A stretch of DNA of 62,750 bases from Lachnospiraceae bacterium (GTDB taxonomy: Bacteria; Bacillota; Clostridia; Lachnospirales; Lachnospiraceae): NCBI GenBank assembly GCA_022800815.1, contig JAAWRC010000020.1:1-62750 (forward strand). The letters run 5' to 3'. Below, one piece after another: positions 15,404 through 24,463 of the stretch (position 1 is its first letter; each line of letters begins with the position of its first letter). The notes under the pieces were generated by a model. The model was not told the DNA's origin. It worked only from the letters and a program-made list of their open reading frames with translations, and made no database searches. A program made the translations under genes and the position numbers.

Positions 15404-16483
15404 TTAGTCGATGAAATTCTTTACGTTGTCAATGGTAACCAGCTCGAAAGGAATAATCTCCTCTCTGTTTGCAAGGGTTTCTCCCTTGGCCAGAGCAATC
15501 GCCATCTCAACAGCCGTCGCACCCTGGGTCGTACCATCCTGACGCACGGATGCGCCGAGCTCGCCGTCCGCTACCATGGCAAGGGCCGCCTCTGTCGCGT
15601 CTACGCCGATAACCACAATGTCCTCTCTGTTAGCCTCGATACAGGCAAGTCTTACGGCAACCGCCATGTCGTCATTGTCACATACGATCGCCGTCAGTTC
15701 GTCGCCGTAGAGGTTGATCCAGTCCTGGGCGAACTTGGAAGCCTTGTCTGCCAGCCATTCTGCGGACTGCTCTTCCAGCATTTCCCATCCGGACTGCTGA
15801 TCCATCACGTTATGGATTCCCTGAGTTCTATTGATGGCCGCCGTGTTTCCAATTACGCCCTGGGCGTGGCAGTATTTTCCAGTCTCGCCGCACTGTTCCA
15901 GAATGTAGTTCGCCATGATTTCACCGGCTTCCACGTCGTCGGACTGGGCAAGGCCTTCGCACTCGTCCGCATTGCTGGTCAGCGAGTTCACAAGTACCAC
16001 CGGGATACCGGCATCATGCAGGATGTCCACTGCGGGAGCGGAACCATCCAGCTCCGCAGGCTGAATGATGACTGCGTCCACGCCAAGGTTTACCAGGTCG
16101 TTCGCCTGGGAGACCTGGACAGAAGGGTCGGTCTGGCCGTCAAAGAGATAATACTCTTTGATCACGCCGTCTGCCTTTGCCTTTTCCAGAACCGCCTCGC
16201 CGCCCCGGTTGATGACGATTTCAAATGCGTTTGTCTGATTCTTCTGGAGCCAGCCAATGGTGATCTCCCCGTCGCCGGCTGCCGCTTTCGTTTCTGCCGC
16301 TTCTGTCTCTGCCGCCTCCGTTTCCGCCGCTTCTGTCTCTGCCGCCTCCGTTTCCGCCGCTTCTGTCTCTGCCGCCTTCGTTTCTGCCGCCTTCGTTTCC
16401 TCACTGTCGGAACCGTTTCCGCACGCCGCAAGGCCAAGAACCATGGCCGCCGCAACCACTGCTGCAAAAATCTTTTTCTTCAT
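15404..16483 (-). CDS. Sugar ABC transporter substrate-binding lipoprotein (RbsB type)
   Basis: The 359-residue exported protein has a hydrophobic signal ending in the lipobox LGLAAC, then a low-complexity linker of about nine ETxAA-type units (residues about 28-69), then a Peripla_BP_4 sugar-binding domain (IGWLQKNQTNAFEIVINRGGEAVLEKAK, DAVIIQPAELDGSAPAVD, CDNDDMAVAVRLACIEA, GVDATEAALAMVADGE). It delivers a sugar to the permease and ATPase encoded upstream. The linker is encoded by a tandem repeat of about 15/30 bp and may vary in length between strains. The ligand is unknown. Confidence 0.9.
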   Translation of the reverse strand: MKKKIFAAVVAAAMVLGLAACGNGSDSEETKAAETKAAETEAAETEAAETEAAETEAAETEAAETKAAAGDGEITIGWLQKNQTNAFEIVINRGGEAVLEKAKADGVIKEYYLFDGQTDPSVQVSQANDLVNLGVDAVIIQPAELDGSAPAVDILHDAGIPVVLVNSLTSNADECEGLAQSDDVEAGEIMANYILEQCGETGKYCHAQGVIGNTAAINRTQGIHNVMDQQSGWEMLEEQSAEWLADKASKFAQDWINLYGDELTAIVCDNDDMAVAVRLACIEANREDIVVIGVDATEAALAMVADGELGASVRQDGTTQGATAVEMAIALAKGETLANREEIIPFELVTIDNVKNFID

Positions 16484-16543
16484 GTCTTTTCCTCCTTGTA
16501 CATGACATTTCTATTCTTACACCGCCCTATTGCGGAATAAGTC

Positions 16544-17524
16544 TCAGTTCTTCTTTTTATTGAGGAACATGTCCAGCATGACCGCTCCGATGATCAGGAC
16601 GCCCTTCGTGATGGTCTGCCAGTAGGAACTGACCCTTAAGAGGTTCATGCCGTTGTAAATTACGCCGATGATCACAATGCCGATCATGGTGCCGGGAATC
16701 GTGGAGACGCCTCCGGCAAAGGACGTGCCGCCGATGACGCAGGCCGCAATGGCGTCCGTCTCATAACCCTCGCCGATGTTTGGCTGGGCCGCATTGATAC
16801 GGCTGGTCAGAATCACGCCCGCCACCGCCGCACAGACGCCCATCCACACAAAGGAAAGGACGCGGGTCCGGAACACCTTGACGCCGGAAGCTCTTGCCGC
16901 ATTGATATTTCCGCCGACTGCATAGATATGGCGGCCGAATTTCGTCATATGTAACAGTACGAAGGCGATTACCGCCATGACTAAGAAAATCAAAATGGAA
17001 TAGGGAACCACTCCAAAGAGCTTGCCCAGACCGATCTGGCGGAAGTTCTTGTTGGTCAGCGTCTTGGTGGCGCCGTCGGAAATGATGTATCCGGTGCCCC
17101 GGATCACAAGCTGGGTCGCCAGGGTGACGACAAAGGGGAACATGTTAAACTTCGCAATCAATACGCCGTTTAACAGTCCGAACAGGCCGCACATCAAAAC
17201 GGAAACCGCCGCCGCCACGAAAATACTGCTCGTGTACTCAAACACCACGCCGATCACCACGCTGGTCAGCGCCAGCATGGAGCCGATGGAAAGGTCAATG
17301 CCGCCCGCCGTAATGACGAACACCATGCCCAGGGCCAGCACGCCGTTTACGGATATCTGCTGCAAAATACTGATCACGTTGCCGGACGTGCGGAATGTAG
17401 GGGACGCAATGCACATGAAAACGATCATCGCCAGAAGGATGATGGCGATTCCATATTTTTTCATAAACACGTCCTGGGACATTCCAAAAATCTTTCTGTT
17501 CTTTTTCGTCTTTGTCTCTGTCAT
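16544..17524 (-). CDS. Sugar ABC transporter permease (RbsC type)
   Basis: The 326-residue multi-spanning protein is a BPD_transp_2 permease (ribose/allose/galactoside class). It has GVLALGMVFVITAGGIDLSIGSMLAL, the conserved FAVGG-like IYAVGGNINAARASGVKV loop, and VIGGTSFAGGVSTIPGTMIG that contacts the ATPase. It follows the ATPase gene by 9 bases. One permease gene is expected because two copies form the channel. Confidence 0.92.
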   Translation of the reverse strand: MTETKTKKNRKIFGMSQDVFMKKYGIAIILLAMIVFMCIASPTFRTSGNVISILQQISVNGVLALGMVFVITAGGIDLSIGSMLALTSVVIGVVFEYTSSIFVAAAVSVLMCGLFGLLNGVLIAKFNMFPFVVTLATQLVIRGTGYIISDGATKTLTNKNFRQIGLGKLFGVVPYSILIFLVMAVIAFVLLHMTKFGRHIYAVGGNINAARASGVKVFRTRVLSFVWMGVCAAVAGVILTSRINAAQPNIGEGYETDAIAACVIGGTSFAGGVSTIPGTMIGIVIIGVIYNGMNLLRVSSYWQTITKGVLIIGAVMLDMFLNKKKN

Positions 17525-17533
17525 GACTGCCTC

Positions 17534-19036
17534 CTATTTCCCACCAAATTCTTTTTCCAGGATTACTTTCTGATCTACGGTACCGCTTAAAATTTCTTCT
17601 CTGAGAATCTCCCCGTTGATTCTTCCCTCGTGATAAATCAACAGTCTGTCGCTCATTCCCATCACCTCCGGAAGTTCGGAAGAAATCATGATAATCGCCA
17701 TTCCCTGCGCCGCAAACTGACACATGAGCGCATGGATCTCTGATTTCGCTCCCACGTCCACACCCCTTGTGGGTTCGTCCAGGATTAATACCTTGGGGTT
17801 CGCCATGATCCATTTGGAGAGAACCACCTTCTGTTGATTTCCGCCGGAAAGGGAGTACGCCTCTGATTCAATGCTTGCCGCCTTGACTGTCAGTTTCTTC
17901 GAGACCTCCTCGACCTCCCTGCGTTCCCTGGACTGATTTAAGAACAGCCCCTTCTGGTGCTTGGAAAGATTCGGAAGAGAAATGTTTTCCCGGATCGAGC
18001 GGTGAAGACAGAGGCCGAAATCCTTCCGGTCCTCATTGACCATGGCGATTCCAAGCTTCACCGCCTCGTAAGGGTCTTTGATTTTGATCTCTTTCCCTTC
18101 CAGATAAAGCTTTCCGCTCTCCAGGGGGTCCAGCCCGAAAATCGCCCGCATGGTTTCACTCCGCCCGGAGCCAACCAGGCCGGAAAAGCCCAGAATCTCC
18201 CCCGCATGGACTTCAAAGCTGATGTCCGTAAATCCTTTTCCCGTAAGGCCCTCCACCCGAAATACCACGTCGCCGATCTCGCAGTCCGTTTTCGGGAACA
18301 CGTTTCCTATCTTCCGGCCCACCATCATGGAGATCAGATCCTCTCGGCTCACCTCTCCCATCGCCCTGGTTCCCACGTAGGTTCCATCCCGGAAAATGGA
18401 GACCGTATCGCAGATTTCAAAGATCTCCTCCATCCGGTGGGATATGTAGATAATGGCCACTCCTTTTTCTTTCAGGCCCCGGATGGTGGTAAACAGCCGC
18501 TCCGTCTCCTCACTGTCCAGCGACGAGGTAGGCTCGTCCATAATAATGACTCTGGCATTACAGGACACGGCACGTATGATTTCCACCATCTGCGCCTCCG
18601 CCAGGGTCAAATCCTCCATAAGAGTTGTGGCTTCCTCTTTAAATCCAAATTCTTCCAGAATCTTTTCCGTCTTCGCATTGGTCAGCTTCTTATTCAGGAA
18701 AGGCCCCCTGGTATCCTCTCTGTTTAAAAAGATACTCTCCGCAATGGAAAGATGGGGTTCCGGGTTCAGTTCCTGGTGAATCATGGATATCCCCTTTTTG
18801 ATCGCATCTGCCGGGTCTTTCACGAAATAGGGCTTCCCCTCGAAGGTGATGGTGCCAGAATCCTGTTTATGAAGACCGATAATGCATTTCATCAGTGTGG
18901 ATTTCCCCGCACCGTTTTCGCCAAGAAGCGCATGGACTTCTCCCTTTTTCAGATGAAACTCCACGTCCTTTAACGCCTGGGTCCCGCCGAACGCCTTCGA
19001 TATCCCTTCGCACTCCAAAATATACTCTTCCGCCAT
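17534..19036 (-). CDS. Sugar ABC transporter ATP-binding protein (RbsA/MglA type)
   Basis: The 500-residue protein carries two fused nucleotide-binding domains, as usual for monosaccharide importers. The N-terminal half has Walker A GENGAGKSTLM, signature LTLAEAQMVEI and Walker B VIIMDEPTSSL. The C-terminal half has the degenerate P-loop region GLVGSGRSETM, signature LSGGNQQKVVL and LILDEPTRGVD. It energises the permease and binding protein encoded downstream. Confidence 0.93.
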   Translation of the reverse strand: MAEEYILECEGISKAFGGTQALKDVEFHLKKGEVHALLGENGAGKSTLMKCIIGLHKQDSGTITFEGKPYFVKDPADAIKKGISMIHQELNPEPHLSIAESIFLNREDTRGPFLNKKLTNAKTEKILEEFGFKEEATTLMEDLTLAEAQMVEIIRAVSCNARVIIMDEPTSSLDSEETERLFTTIRGLKEKGVAIIYISHRMEEIFEICDTVSIFRDGTYVGTRAMGEVSREDLISMMVGRKIGNVFPKTDCEIGDVVFRVEGLTGKGFTDISFEVHAGEILGFSGLVGSGRSETMRAIFGLDPLESGKLYLEGKEIKIKDPYEAVKLGIAMVNEDRKDFGLCLHRSIRENISLPNLSKHQKGLFLNQSRERREVEEVSKKLTVKAASIESEAYSLSGGNQQKVVLSKWIMANPKVLILDEPTRGVDVGAKSEIHALMCQFAAQGMAIIMISSELPEVMGMSDRLLIYHEGRINGEILREEILSGTVDQKVILEKEFGGK

Positions 19037-19052
19037 GGCCGCTCTCCTTCCC

Positions 19053-19628
19053 CTATTCTACATTTCTGTGTCTGGCCTCCAGGTCGTCATAGGTCAGACC
19101 CATCTTCTCAACCAGAAGCATAATAATCACATCGCAAAGCATATACAAATGCTGTTCATACTGGTTTCCCATCATCTGGATCGTGGGAACCACGTCGTCT
19201 CTCCCCGCCAGATAGGCCGTCGCCCGGACAAACACCTTAAGGTCGGCAAACTCCTTCACGTGCCTCCCGTCCGGATTTCCCGTAAAGGTCAGGATCTTCC
19301 CGCCCGCCTGCTTTACTTTTTTTAGATAATACGCAAAAGAACCGACCTCTCCAAAACCTTCCGAGGTAATATAGAGATCCCCCGGACGGATGCCGACGCA
19401 GGTGTCGTCAAAAACCCAGTGAACCTTTTTTCCCAGGTGGGCCAGCCGCATGGCAAAGCCCCGCAGGGAAATCCCCTCCCTCCCTGCTGCAAACACAAAA
19501 ATCGTCTCCGCCTTTTCGATGGCTTCCATGGCCGCCGCCAGTTCTTCCATGTCAAGAAGCCCAAACACCTTTCGGTGTTCTTCTGCAATCTCGCCCGTGA
19601 TTTCCCGGTACCGTTTCTCCAGTTCCAT
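19053..19628 (-). CDS. SIS-domain sugar-phosphate isomerase-like protein (hexuloisomerase paralogue)
   Basis: The 191-residue single SIS domain (IFVFAAGREGISLRGFAMRLAHLGKKVHWVFDDT, SEGFGEVGSFAYYLKKVKQAGGKILTFTG) is close in length and layout to 6-phospho-3-hexuloisomerase. The phosphate-binding loop differs from that of the other SIS protein of this operon (GREG versus GRSM). The start at 19628 has GGAGGAGGAG just upstream. It stands between the ROK kinase and the transporter, so it probably isomerises the phosphorylated imported sugar. Confidence 0.7.
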   Translation of the reverse strand: MELEKRYREITGEIAEEHRKVFGLLDMEELAAAMEAIEKAETIFVFAAGREGISLRGFAMRLAHLGKKVHWVFDDTCVGIRPGDLYITSEGFGEVGSFAYYLKKVKQAGGKILTFTGNPDGRHVKEFADLKVFVRATAYLAGRDDVVPTIQMMGNQYEQHLYMLCDVIIMLLVEKMGLTYDDLEARHRNVE

Positions 19629-19690
19629 ACACTCTCCTCCTCCTGCATTTCCCTTATGTTCCCGCGCCTCTCTCGGACATTTACAGCCCT

Positions 19691-20656
19691 TTACAGGCCG
19701 GCCTCCTGCCCCGCCAGTGCGCAGGCTCCGTACATTCCGGCCCTGGCCCCCAGGGCCGCCCCTTTCACCGGGCACCAGCTTCTCTCACAGAGCACCATTT
19801 TTGCAGTTTTCTGGTTGACCGGTTCCAAAAGCAGCTCTCCCGCTCCGGAAATCCCGCCCCCAAGCAGAATCACCTCCGGATTGTACATCGTCATGATATT
19901 GGCAATGCCCACCGACAGGTAATGGACATAGCGTTCCCAAAGTTCCAGGCAGACCTCGTCCTTCTCACAGACGCCCCTCGGAATCATGCGGTTGTCATAG
20001 ACCCCGTGATTTTCTTTCACGTATCCGGCAAGAAGGGATTCCGGCCTCGCCGCCAGCATTTCCTTCGCACTGCGCTCCAACGCCGTGCCGGAGCAATAGC
20101 CCTCCAGGTGTCCTCTTCTTCCGCAGAGACAGATGGCTCCGCCCTCCGCAGATACGATCATATGTCCGGCCTCGCCGGCCATATTGGCGGCCCCGCCGAA
20201 AATTCTTCCATTGACCACCAAACCGCAGCCAACGCCTGTTCCCAGGGTAAGAAGCGCCAGACTGTCCGCCTTTTTTTCTGTCCCAAACTGATATTCCCCT
20301 AATGCATTGATATTTGCATCGTTGTCAATGAACGAAGGGGCGTGATAATGGCGGCCGATTTTTTCTGCCGGATTGAACCCGTCCCACCGAAGCTTCGCCA
20401 GATAGACAGTCCTGTTCGACCTTTTATCCACCGTTCCGGGAAGCCCCATTCCCACGGCGGCCACTGCCGGCGTTTCTATGCCTCTTTCTGCAAACATCCC
20501 GTCAAGCTCCAGAAGCATCCTGTCGCTGATGGCTTCATATCCAAGCTCCGCCATGGTCGGAACGGAAGTCTCCGCGATGACCCCATACCCCTCGTCCATG
20601 ATCATCATCTTGATATTCGTCCCGCCCACGTCAATCCCTATCAGATACCTGTGCAT
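19691..20656 (-). CDS. ROK-family sugar kinase
   Basis: The 321-residue protein has the N-terminal ATP-binding loop IGIDVGGTNIKMMIMD, the catalytic aspartate in FIDNDANINALGEY, TLGTGVGCGLVVNGR, and the ROK zinc motif in the form CLCGRRGHLEGYCSG. The last metal-site cysteine of the common CxCGxxGC pattern appears as histidine. It probably phosphorylates the imported hexose at O6. A pure regulator is unlikely because there is no DNA-binding domain. An allokinase or N-acyl-hexosamine kinase are alternatives. Confidence 0.85.
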   Translation of the reverse strand: MHRYLIGIDVGGTNIKMMIMDEGYGVIAETSVPTMAELGYEAISDRMLLELDGMFAERGIETPAVAAVGMGLPGTVDKRSNRTVYLAKLRWDGFNPAEKIGRHYHAPSFIDNDANINALGEYQFGTEKKADSLALLTLGTGVGCGLVVNGRIFGGAANMAGEAGHMIVSAEGGAICLCGRRGHLEGYCSGTALERSAKEMLAARPESLLAGYVKENHGVYDNRMIPRGVCEKDEVCLELWERYVHYLSVGIANIMTMYNPEVILLGGGISGAGELLLEPVNQKTAKMVLCERSWCPVKGAALGARAGMYGACALAGQEAGL

Positions 20657-20685
20657 CTTTGTTCTCCCTCCCCCTGCCTGAATCT

Positions 20686-21510
20686 TTACATTTTATATTG
20701 CGAAAGCACAAATTCCGTCCGGTCTCCTCTGGAAACCTGAGCTTCCTTGGACTTCATAAAATAGAGAATCGCATCAATAACCAAAAGCTCCGACACGTGG
20801 GATGCGCCCCCCAGATCCCCGAAAGGCTGTTCCTTCATATTTGTAAAAAGCACCCGGTCCGCAAGCTTCGCCGCATTGGAATCCTCCGTATCCGTAATCA
20901 GGATCGTTCTCACCTTCAATTCCTTTGCCAGCGTCAGAGCCTGGATTACGTGGATGGATTCCCCGGAATGGCTGATTCCAATTAACACGTCCTTCTCGCT
21001 GCAAAGCCCAAGACTGCGCATGGCGTACTCCGGTACGTCTGAGACAAAGCTGCGAATGCCGATCCTCGTAAGCCTGTGAGCAAAATCCGCCGCAATCGCC
21101 CCCGTATTTCCCCAGGCCAGTATATAAACAGTATCTGCCCCGGAAATCAGATCAATGCATTCCTGCAAAACCGGCATACTGATATTTTGGGGAATTTCCT
21201 CAATATTCCTTGCGACCGAGTCAAAAAAGTCAGTCACGTCTCTGGGTTTCGTTACTCTTGTCCCCCGAAATGCGCTGCGTTCCGGTTCCGTCATGAAACT
21301 GGCAATCCCGATCTTTAACTGATAAAAGCCGGAATAACCGATGTGCCTGCACATCCGGATGATAGTCGCATCGCTGGTCCCGCTCCGCTTCGCCAGTTCC
21401 GCCAGGCTCATATCCACGATCTCCCCCAAATGTTCCGTAATATAATCCGCCACCCTTTTTTCTGCTTGAGACATTTCGCTGTAATAACGTCTGATGGCAT
21501 TTAACACCAC
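20686..21510 (-). CDS. RpiR/MurR family transcriptional regulator (2)
   Basis: The 274-residue protein begins with an HTH_6 domain (AKRSGTSDATIIRMCRHIGYSGFYQLKIG) and ends with a SIS domain (VYILAWGNTGAIAADFAHRLTRIGIRSF, GISHSGESIHVIQALTLAKEL). It is the first gene of the sugar operon and the likely local regulator, sensing a sugar phosphate. The start is GTG with GGGAGG upstream. It shares long stretches with the RpiR protein at 7966-8784. Confidence 0.87.
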   Translation of the reverse strand: MVLNAIRRYYSEMSQAEKRVADYITEHLGEIVDMSLAELAKRSGTSDATIIRMCRHIGYSGFYQLKIGIASFMTEPERSAFRGTRVTKPRDVTDFFDSVARNIEEIPQNISMPVLQECIDLISGADTVYILAWGNTGAIAADFAHRLTRIGIRSFVSDVPEYAMRSLGLCSEKDVLIGISHSGESIHVIQALTLAKELKVRTILITDTEDSNAAKLADRVLFTNMKEQPFGDLGGASHVSELLVIDAILYFMKSKEAQVSRGDRTEFVLSQYKM

Positions 21511-21802
21511 AATATCATCCTCCCATCGAACCTATCATCTCAGACAAGAATTAATACTCCATAAAGTTTTACGATATATAATCATGCGGTCCTCTTTAGC
21601 GCCTTCCCGGAGCTTATTTCCCCTTTATTTTATCTATTTTGTTTAAATTCAGCAAAATATTTATGGTGTTTTTCGCTTTTCTGTTATCCTTATTATAAAG
21701 TTTCACTCCATATTTGTCAAGATATTTGTGAAGTTTTGCTTTTCCATTTTCTTCTATTTTCAAAGTTTTGCTTCTTATAAAGTATAACTTTACACAGGAA
21801 CA
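21511..21802. other. AT-rich intergenic region
   Basis: This region between the divergent-facing ends of the sugar operon promoter and feoB is clearly more AT-rich than its neighbours. It should hold the operon promoter, but I could not fix convincing -35/-10 elements. A 70-codon open frame across 21614-21826 has no ribosome site or recognisable product and runs into the terminator, so I do not call it a gene. Confidence 0.4.
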
Positions 21803-21856
21803 AAAAAAACCTGTGGAATTCAGCACTTTAAAAAGTTCTGAATTCCACAGGTTTTT
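21803..21856 (-). terminator. Rho-independent terminator of feoB
   Basis: A 17-bp stem (ACCTGTGGAATTCAG region paired with CTGAATTCCACAGGT) around a 14-base loop is followed on the minus strand by eight T residues. It lies 13 bases after the feoB stop codon. Confidence 0.85.
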
Positions 21857-21868
21857 CCCATTCTCAGG

Positions 21869-24316
21869 CTATGCTCTCACCTTTGCGGTCAGCGTCCCGC
21901 TCTCCTTATAAGGTCTGAACAGCATGTAAAGAATGCCTGCCGTCAGGACCGCCGCCGAGGCCGTGCCGAGGACGTTGACGCTTCCGGTGAAGAGAAGGCC
22001 AAGCTGGTACACGATAAAGGCGATCACGTAGGCGAACACACACTGATAACCGATGGCGAACCAGGTCCAATTCGCACTGTTCATCTCCCGCTTGATGGCG
22101 CCGATGGCCGCAAAGCAGGGGGCGCAGAGCAAGTTGAAGATCAGGAAGGAGTAGGCGGCCAGGGGCGTGAAGGCCATCCGCATATTGGCCCAGATCTGCC
22201 AGCCATTCTCCGCCACCTCGTCGAAGCCGCCGAAGAGCACGCCGAAGGTTCCCACTACGTTCTCCTTGGCGATCAGGCCGGTGACGGATGCCACGGCTCC
22301 CTGCCAGTGTCCCCAGCCCAGGGGCGCAAAGATCCAGGCGACGCCCTTTCCGACGAAGGCCAGAAGGCTCTCGTCCATCTCCACGGCGCCAAAGCCGTTC
22401 TCCCCAAAACCGTAGGAGGAAGTAAACCACACCAGGATGGTCGCCAGAAGGATGATGGTTCCGGCCTTCTTGATGAAGGACCACCCCCGCTCCCACATGG
22501 CCCTGAGGACGCTGCCCACGGTGGGCAGATGGTAGGCGGGAAGCTCCATGACGAAGGGAGCCGGATCCCCCGCAAACATCCTCGTCTTCTTTAACATGAC
22601 ACCGGAAAGGATGATGGCCGCAATGCCCACGAAGTAGGCGCTGGGGGCCACCCACCAGGCTCCGCCGAACATGGCCCCTGCGATCAGGGCGATGATGGGA
22701 AGCTTTGCCCCGCAGGGAATGAAGGTGGTGGTCATGATGGTCATCTTCCGGTCTCTGTCGTTCTCAATGGTCCTGGAGGCCATGATCCCGGGCACGCCGC
22801 AGCCCACGCCCACCAGCATCGGGATAAAAGATTTTCCGGAAAGGCCGAACTTGCGGAAGATCCGGTCCATGATGAAGGCGATCCTCGCCATGTAACCGCA
22901 GCTCTCCAGGAATGCCAGGAACAAAAACAGCACCAGCATCTGAGGCACGAAGCCAAGCACCGCCCCCACGCCGGCCACGATTCCGTCGATGATCAGGGCG
23001 TGGAGCCAGTCTGCGCAACCCACCGCATCAAGGCCGTTCTCGATGAGTCCGGGAATGCCGGGAACCCAGACGCCATAGCCGGCCGGGTCCGGCTCCTCCA
23101 TCTCTGCCGCCGCCAGATAGGCATCGTAGTCGACCGGGATTTCCTCCTCCACGTTACCCTCATCGTCATAGAGATACGCTGTGGTGGTGATGCCGGCTGC
23201 CAGAGTCTCGTCAAGCACCGTCTCCTCGTCCGTGGACGCCGCCTCGTCGACGGCTCCCGCCTCCTCCGCTGCCTCCAGGAAAGCCTCTTCAACGGCCGCA
23301 GGCACCGCATATTCCTCTGCCGCCGCCTCGTACTCGCCCCGGCCCATGCCGAAGAGATACCAGCCGTCGCCGAACACCCCGTCGTTGGCCCAGTCGGTGG
23401 CAATGGTCCCCACCGTGCTCACGGACACGTAGTAGACGACGAACATCACCAGGGCAAAAATCGGGAGGGCCAGGAACCGGTTGGTCACCACCCGGTCGAT
23501 CTTGTCGGAGACCGTGAGGCCCCCTGCGTTCTTTTTCTGATAGCAGCCCTTGATGATGGAGGCAATGTAGACATAACGCTCGTTGGTGATGATGCTCTCC
23601 GCATCGTCGTCCAGCTCCTTCTCCGCCGCCCGGATGTCCGTCTCGATGTGATCCAGCTTCTCTTTCTCCAGCTTCATCTGCTCCAGGACTTTTTCATCCC
23701 GCTCGAAGATCTTGATGGCGTACCACCGCTGCTGCTCCTCGGGCATGCTATGTACGGCCACCTCCTCGATATGGGCCAGGGCGTGCTCCACCGCCCCGGA
23801 AAAGCTGTGGGCCGGCACGGTCCTGGTCTCCGTCGCCGCTTTCACCGCCGCCTCGGCCGCCTCCATGGTCCCCGTTCCCTTTAAAGCTGAAATCTCCACC
23901 ACCTTGCAGCCCAGTCTCCTGGAAAGCTCCGCCGTGTTGATCTTGTCGCCGTTCTTCTCCACCACGTCCATCATATTGACGGCCACCACCACGGGGATCC
24001 CCAGCTCCACAAGCTGGGTGGTCAGATAAAGATTCCGCTCCAGATTCGTGCCGTCGATGATGTTGAGGATGGCATCGGGCCGTTCCGTGATCAGGTAATT
24101 TCTGGCCACCACCTCCTCCAAAGTGTAGGGAGAAAGGGAATAGATGCCCGGAAGGTCCATGATCTTCACGTCGTCATGCTTCTTTAACTTTCCCTCTTTT
24201 TTCTCCACCGTCACGCCGGGCCAGTTCCCCACAAACTGGTTGGAACCGGTCAGAGCATTGAATAATGTCGTCTTCCCGCTGTTGGGATTCCCCGCAAGGG
24301 CGATTTTCATACTCAT
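21869..24316 (-). CDS. feoB: Ferrous iron transporter FeoB
   Basis: This 815-residue FeoB has an N-terminal cytosolic G domain (GNPNSGKTTLFNALTG, then DLPGIYSLSPYT, then NMMDVVEKNGD), followed by a helical regulatory region and the membrane core with two Gate segments (SCGYMARIAFIMD, GVGCGVPGIMASRTIENDRDRKMTI, IPCGAKLPI). Between the first core helix and GIPGLIENGLDAV there is an acidic insert of about 90 residues (about 325-413) rich in Glu, Asp and Ala, longer than I expect for the family. It takes up Fe(II) with the two FeoA proteins encoded upstream. Confidence 0.95.
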   Translation of the reverse strand: MSMKIALAGNPNSGKTTLFNALTGSNQFVGNWPGVTVEKKEGKLKKHDDVKIMDLPGIYSLSPYTLEEVVARNYLITERPDAILNIIDGTNLERNLYLTTQLVELGIPVVVAVNMMDVVEKNGDKINTAELSRRLGCKVVEISALKGTGTMEAAEAAVKAATETRTVPAHSFSGAVEHALAHIEEVAVHSMPEEQQRWYAIKIFERDEKVLEQMKLEKEKLDHIETDIRAAEKELDDDAESIITNERYVYIASIIKGCYQKKNAGGLTVSDKIDRVVTNRFLALPIFALVMFVVYYVSVSTVGTIATDWANDGVFGDGWYLFGMGRGEYEAAAEEYAVPAAVEEAFLEAAEEAGAVDEAASTDEETVLDETLAAGITTTAYLYDDEGNVEEEIPVDYDAYLAAAEMEEPDPAGYGVWVPGIPGLIENGLDAVGCADWLHALIIDGIVAGVGAVLGFVPQMLVLFLFLAFLESCGYMARIAFIMDRIFRKFGLSGKSFIPMLVGVGCGVPGIMASRTIENDRDRKMTIMTTTFIPCGAKLPIIALIAGAMFGGAWWVAPSAYFVGIAAIILSGVMLKKTRMFAGDPAPFVMELPAYHLPTVGSVLRAMWERGWSFIKKAGTIILLATILVWFTSSYGFGENGFGAVEMDESLLAFVGKGVAWIFAPLGWGHWQGAVASVTGLIAKENVVGTFGVLFGGFDEVAENGWQIWANMRMAFTPLAAYSFLIFNLLCAPCFAAIGAIKREMNSANWTWFAIGYQCVFAYVIAFIVYQLGLLFTGSVNVLGTASAAVLTAGILYMLFRPYKESGTLTAKVRA

Positions 24317-24349
24317 AGCCTTTTATCCTTTCCATACATATTGGTCATC

Positions 24350-24410
24350 CGACAACTGCGAAACATAAAATTGGGAGAATATTCGACAAGCTTTTGAGTT
24401 TCGCAATTAA
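24350..24410. repeat. Dispersed palindromic repeat, family 1, copy C (short form)
   Basis: The copy begins CGACAACTGCGAAACATAAA and ends GAGTTTCGCAATTAA, with GAATATTCGACAAG in the middle. It closely matches the reverse complement of 42312-42375. It lies in the feoA-feoB gap. Confidence 0.6.
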
Positions 24411-24416
24411 TCAATA

Positions 24417-24430
24417 TTAGTTTTTCCTAA
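24417..24430. promoter_or_regulatory. DtxR-like iron box upstream of feoB
   Basis: TTAGTTTTTCCTAA (TTAG-N6-CTAA) lies between feoA and feoB. It matches the half-site spacing of the two boxes at 25075 and 25101, which suggests direct iron control of feoB as well. Confidence 0.45.
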
Positions 24431-24463
24431 CCATGCTTCCGAAAAATAAGTGCGCCCTGCGCC

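Noticed and set aside
16276-16400. Short direct repeats, considered as a possible CRISPR array
   Set aside because: The repeats are 15-30 bp without spacers and encode an in-frame ETxAA linker of a lipoprotein.
21614-21826. 70-codon minus-strand open frame in the AT-rich gap upstream of the sugar operon
   Set aside because: No ribosome site or family match. It runs through the feoB terminator, so it is more likely chance in AT-rich DNA.
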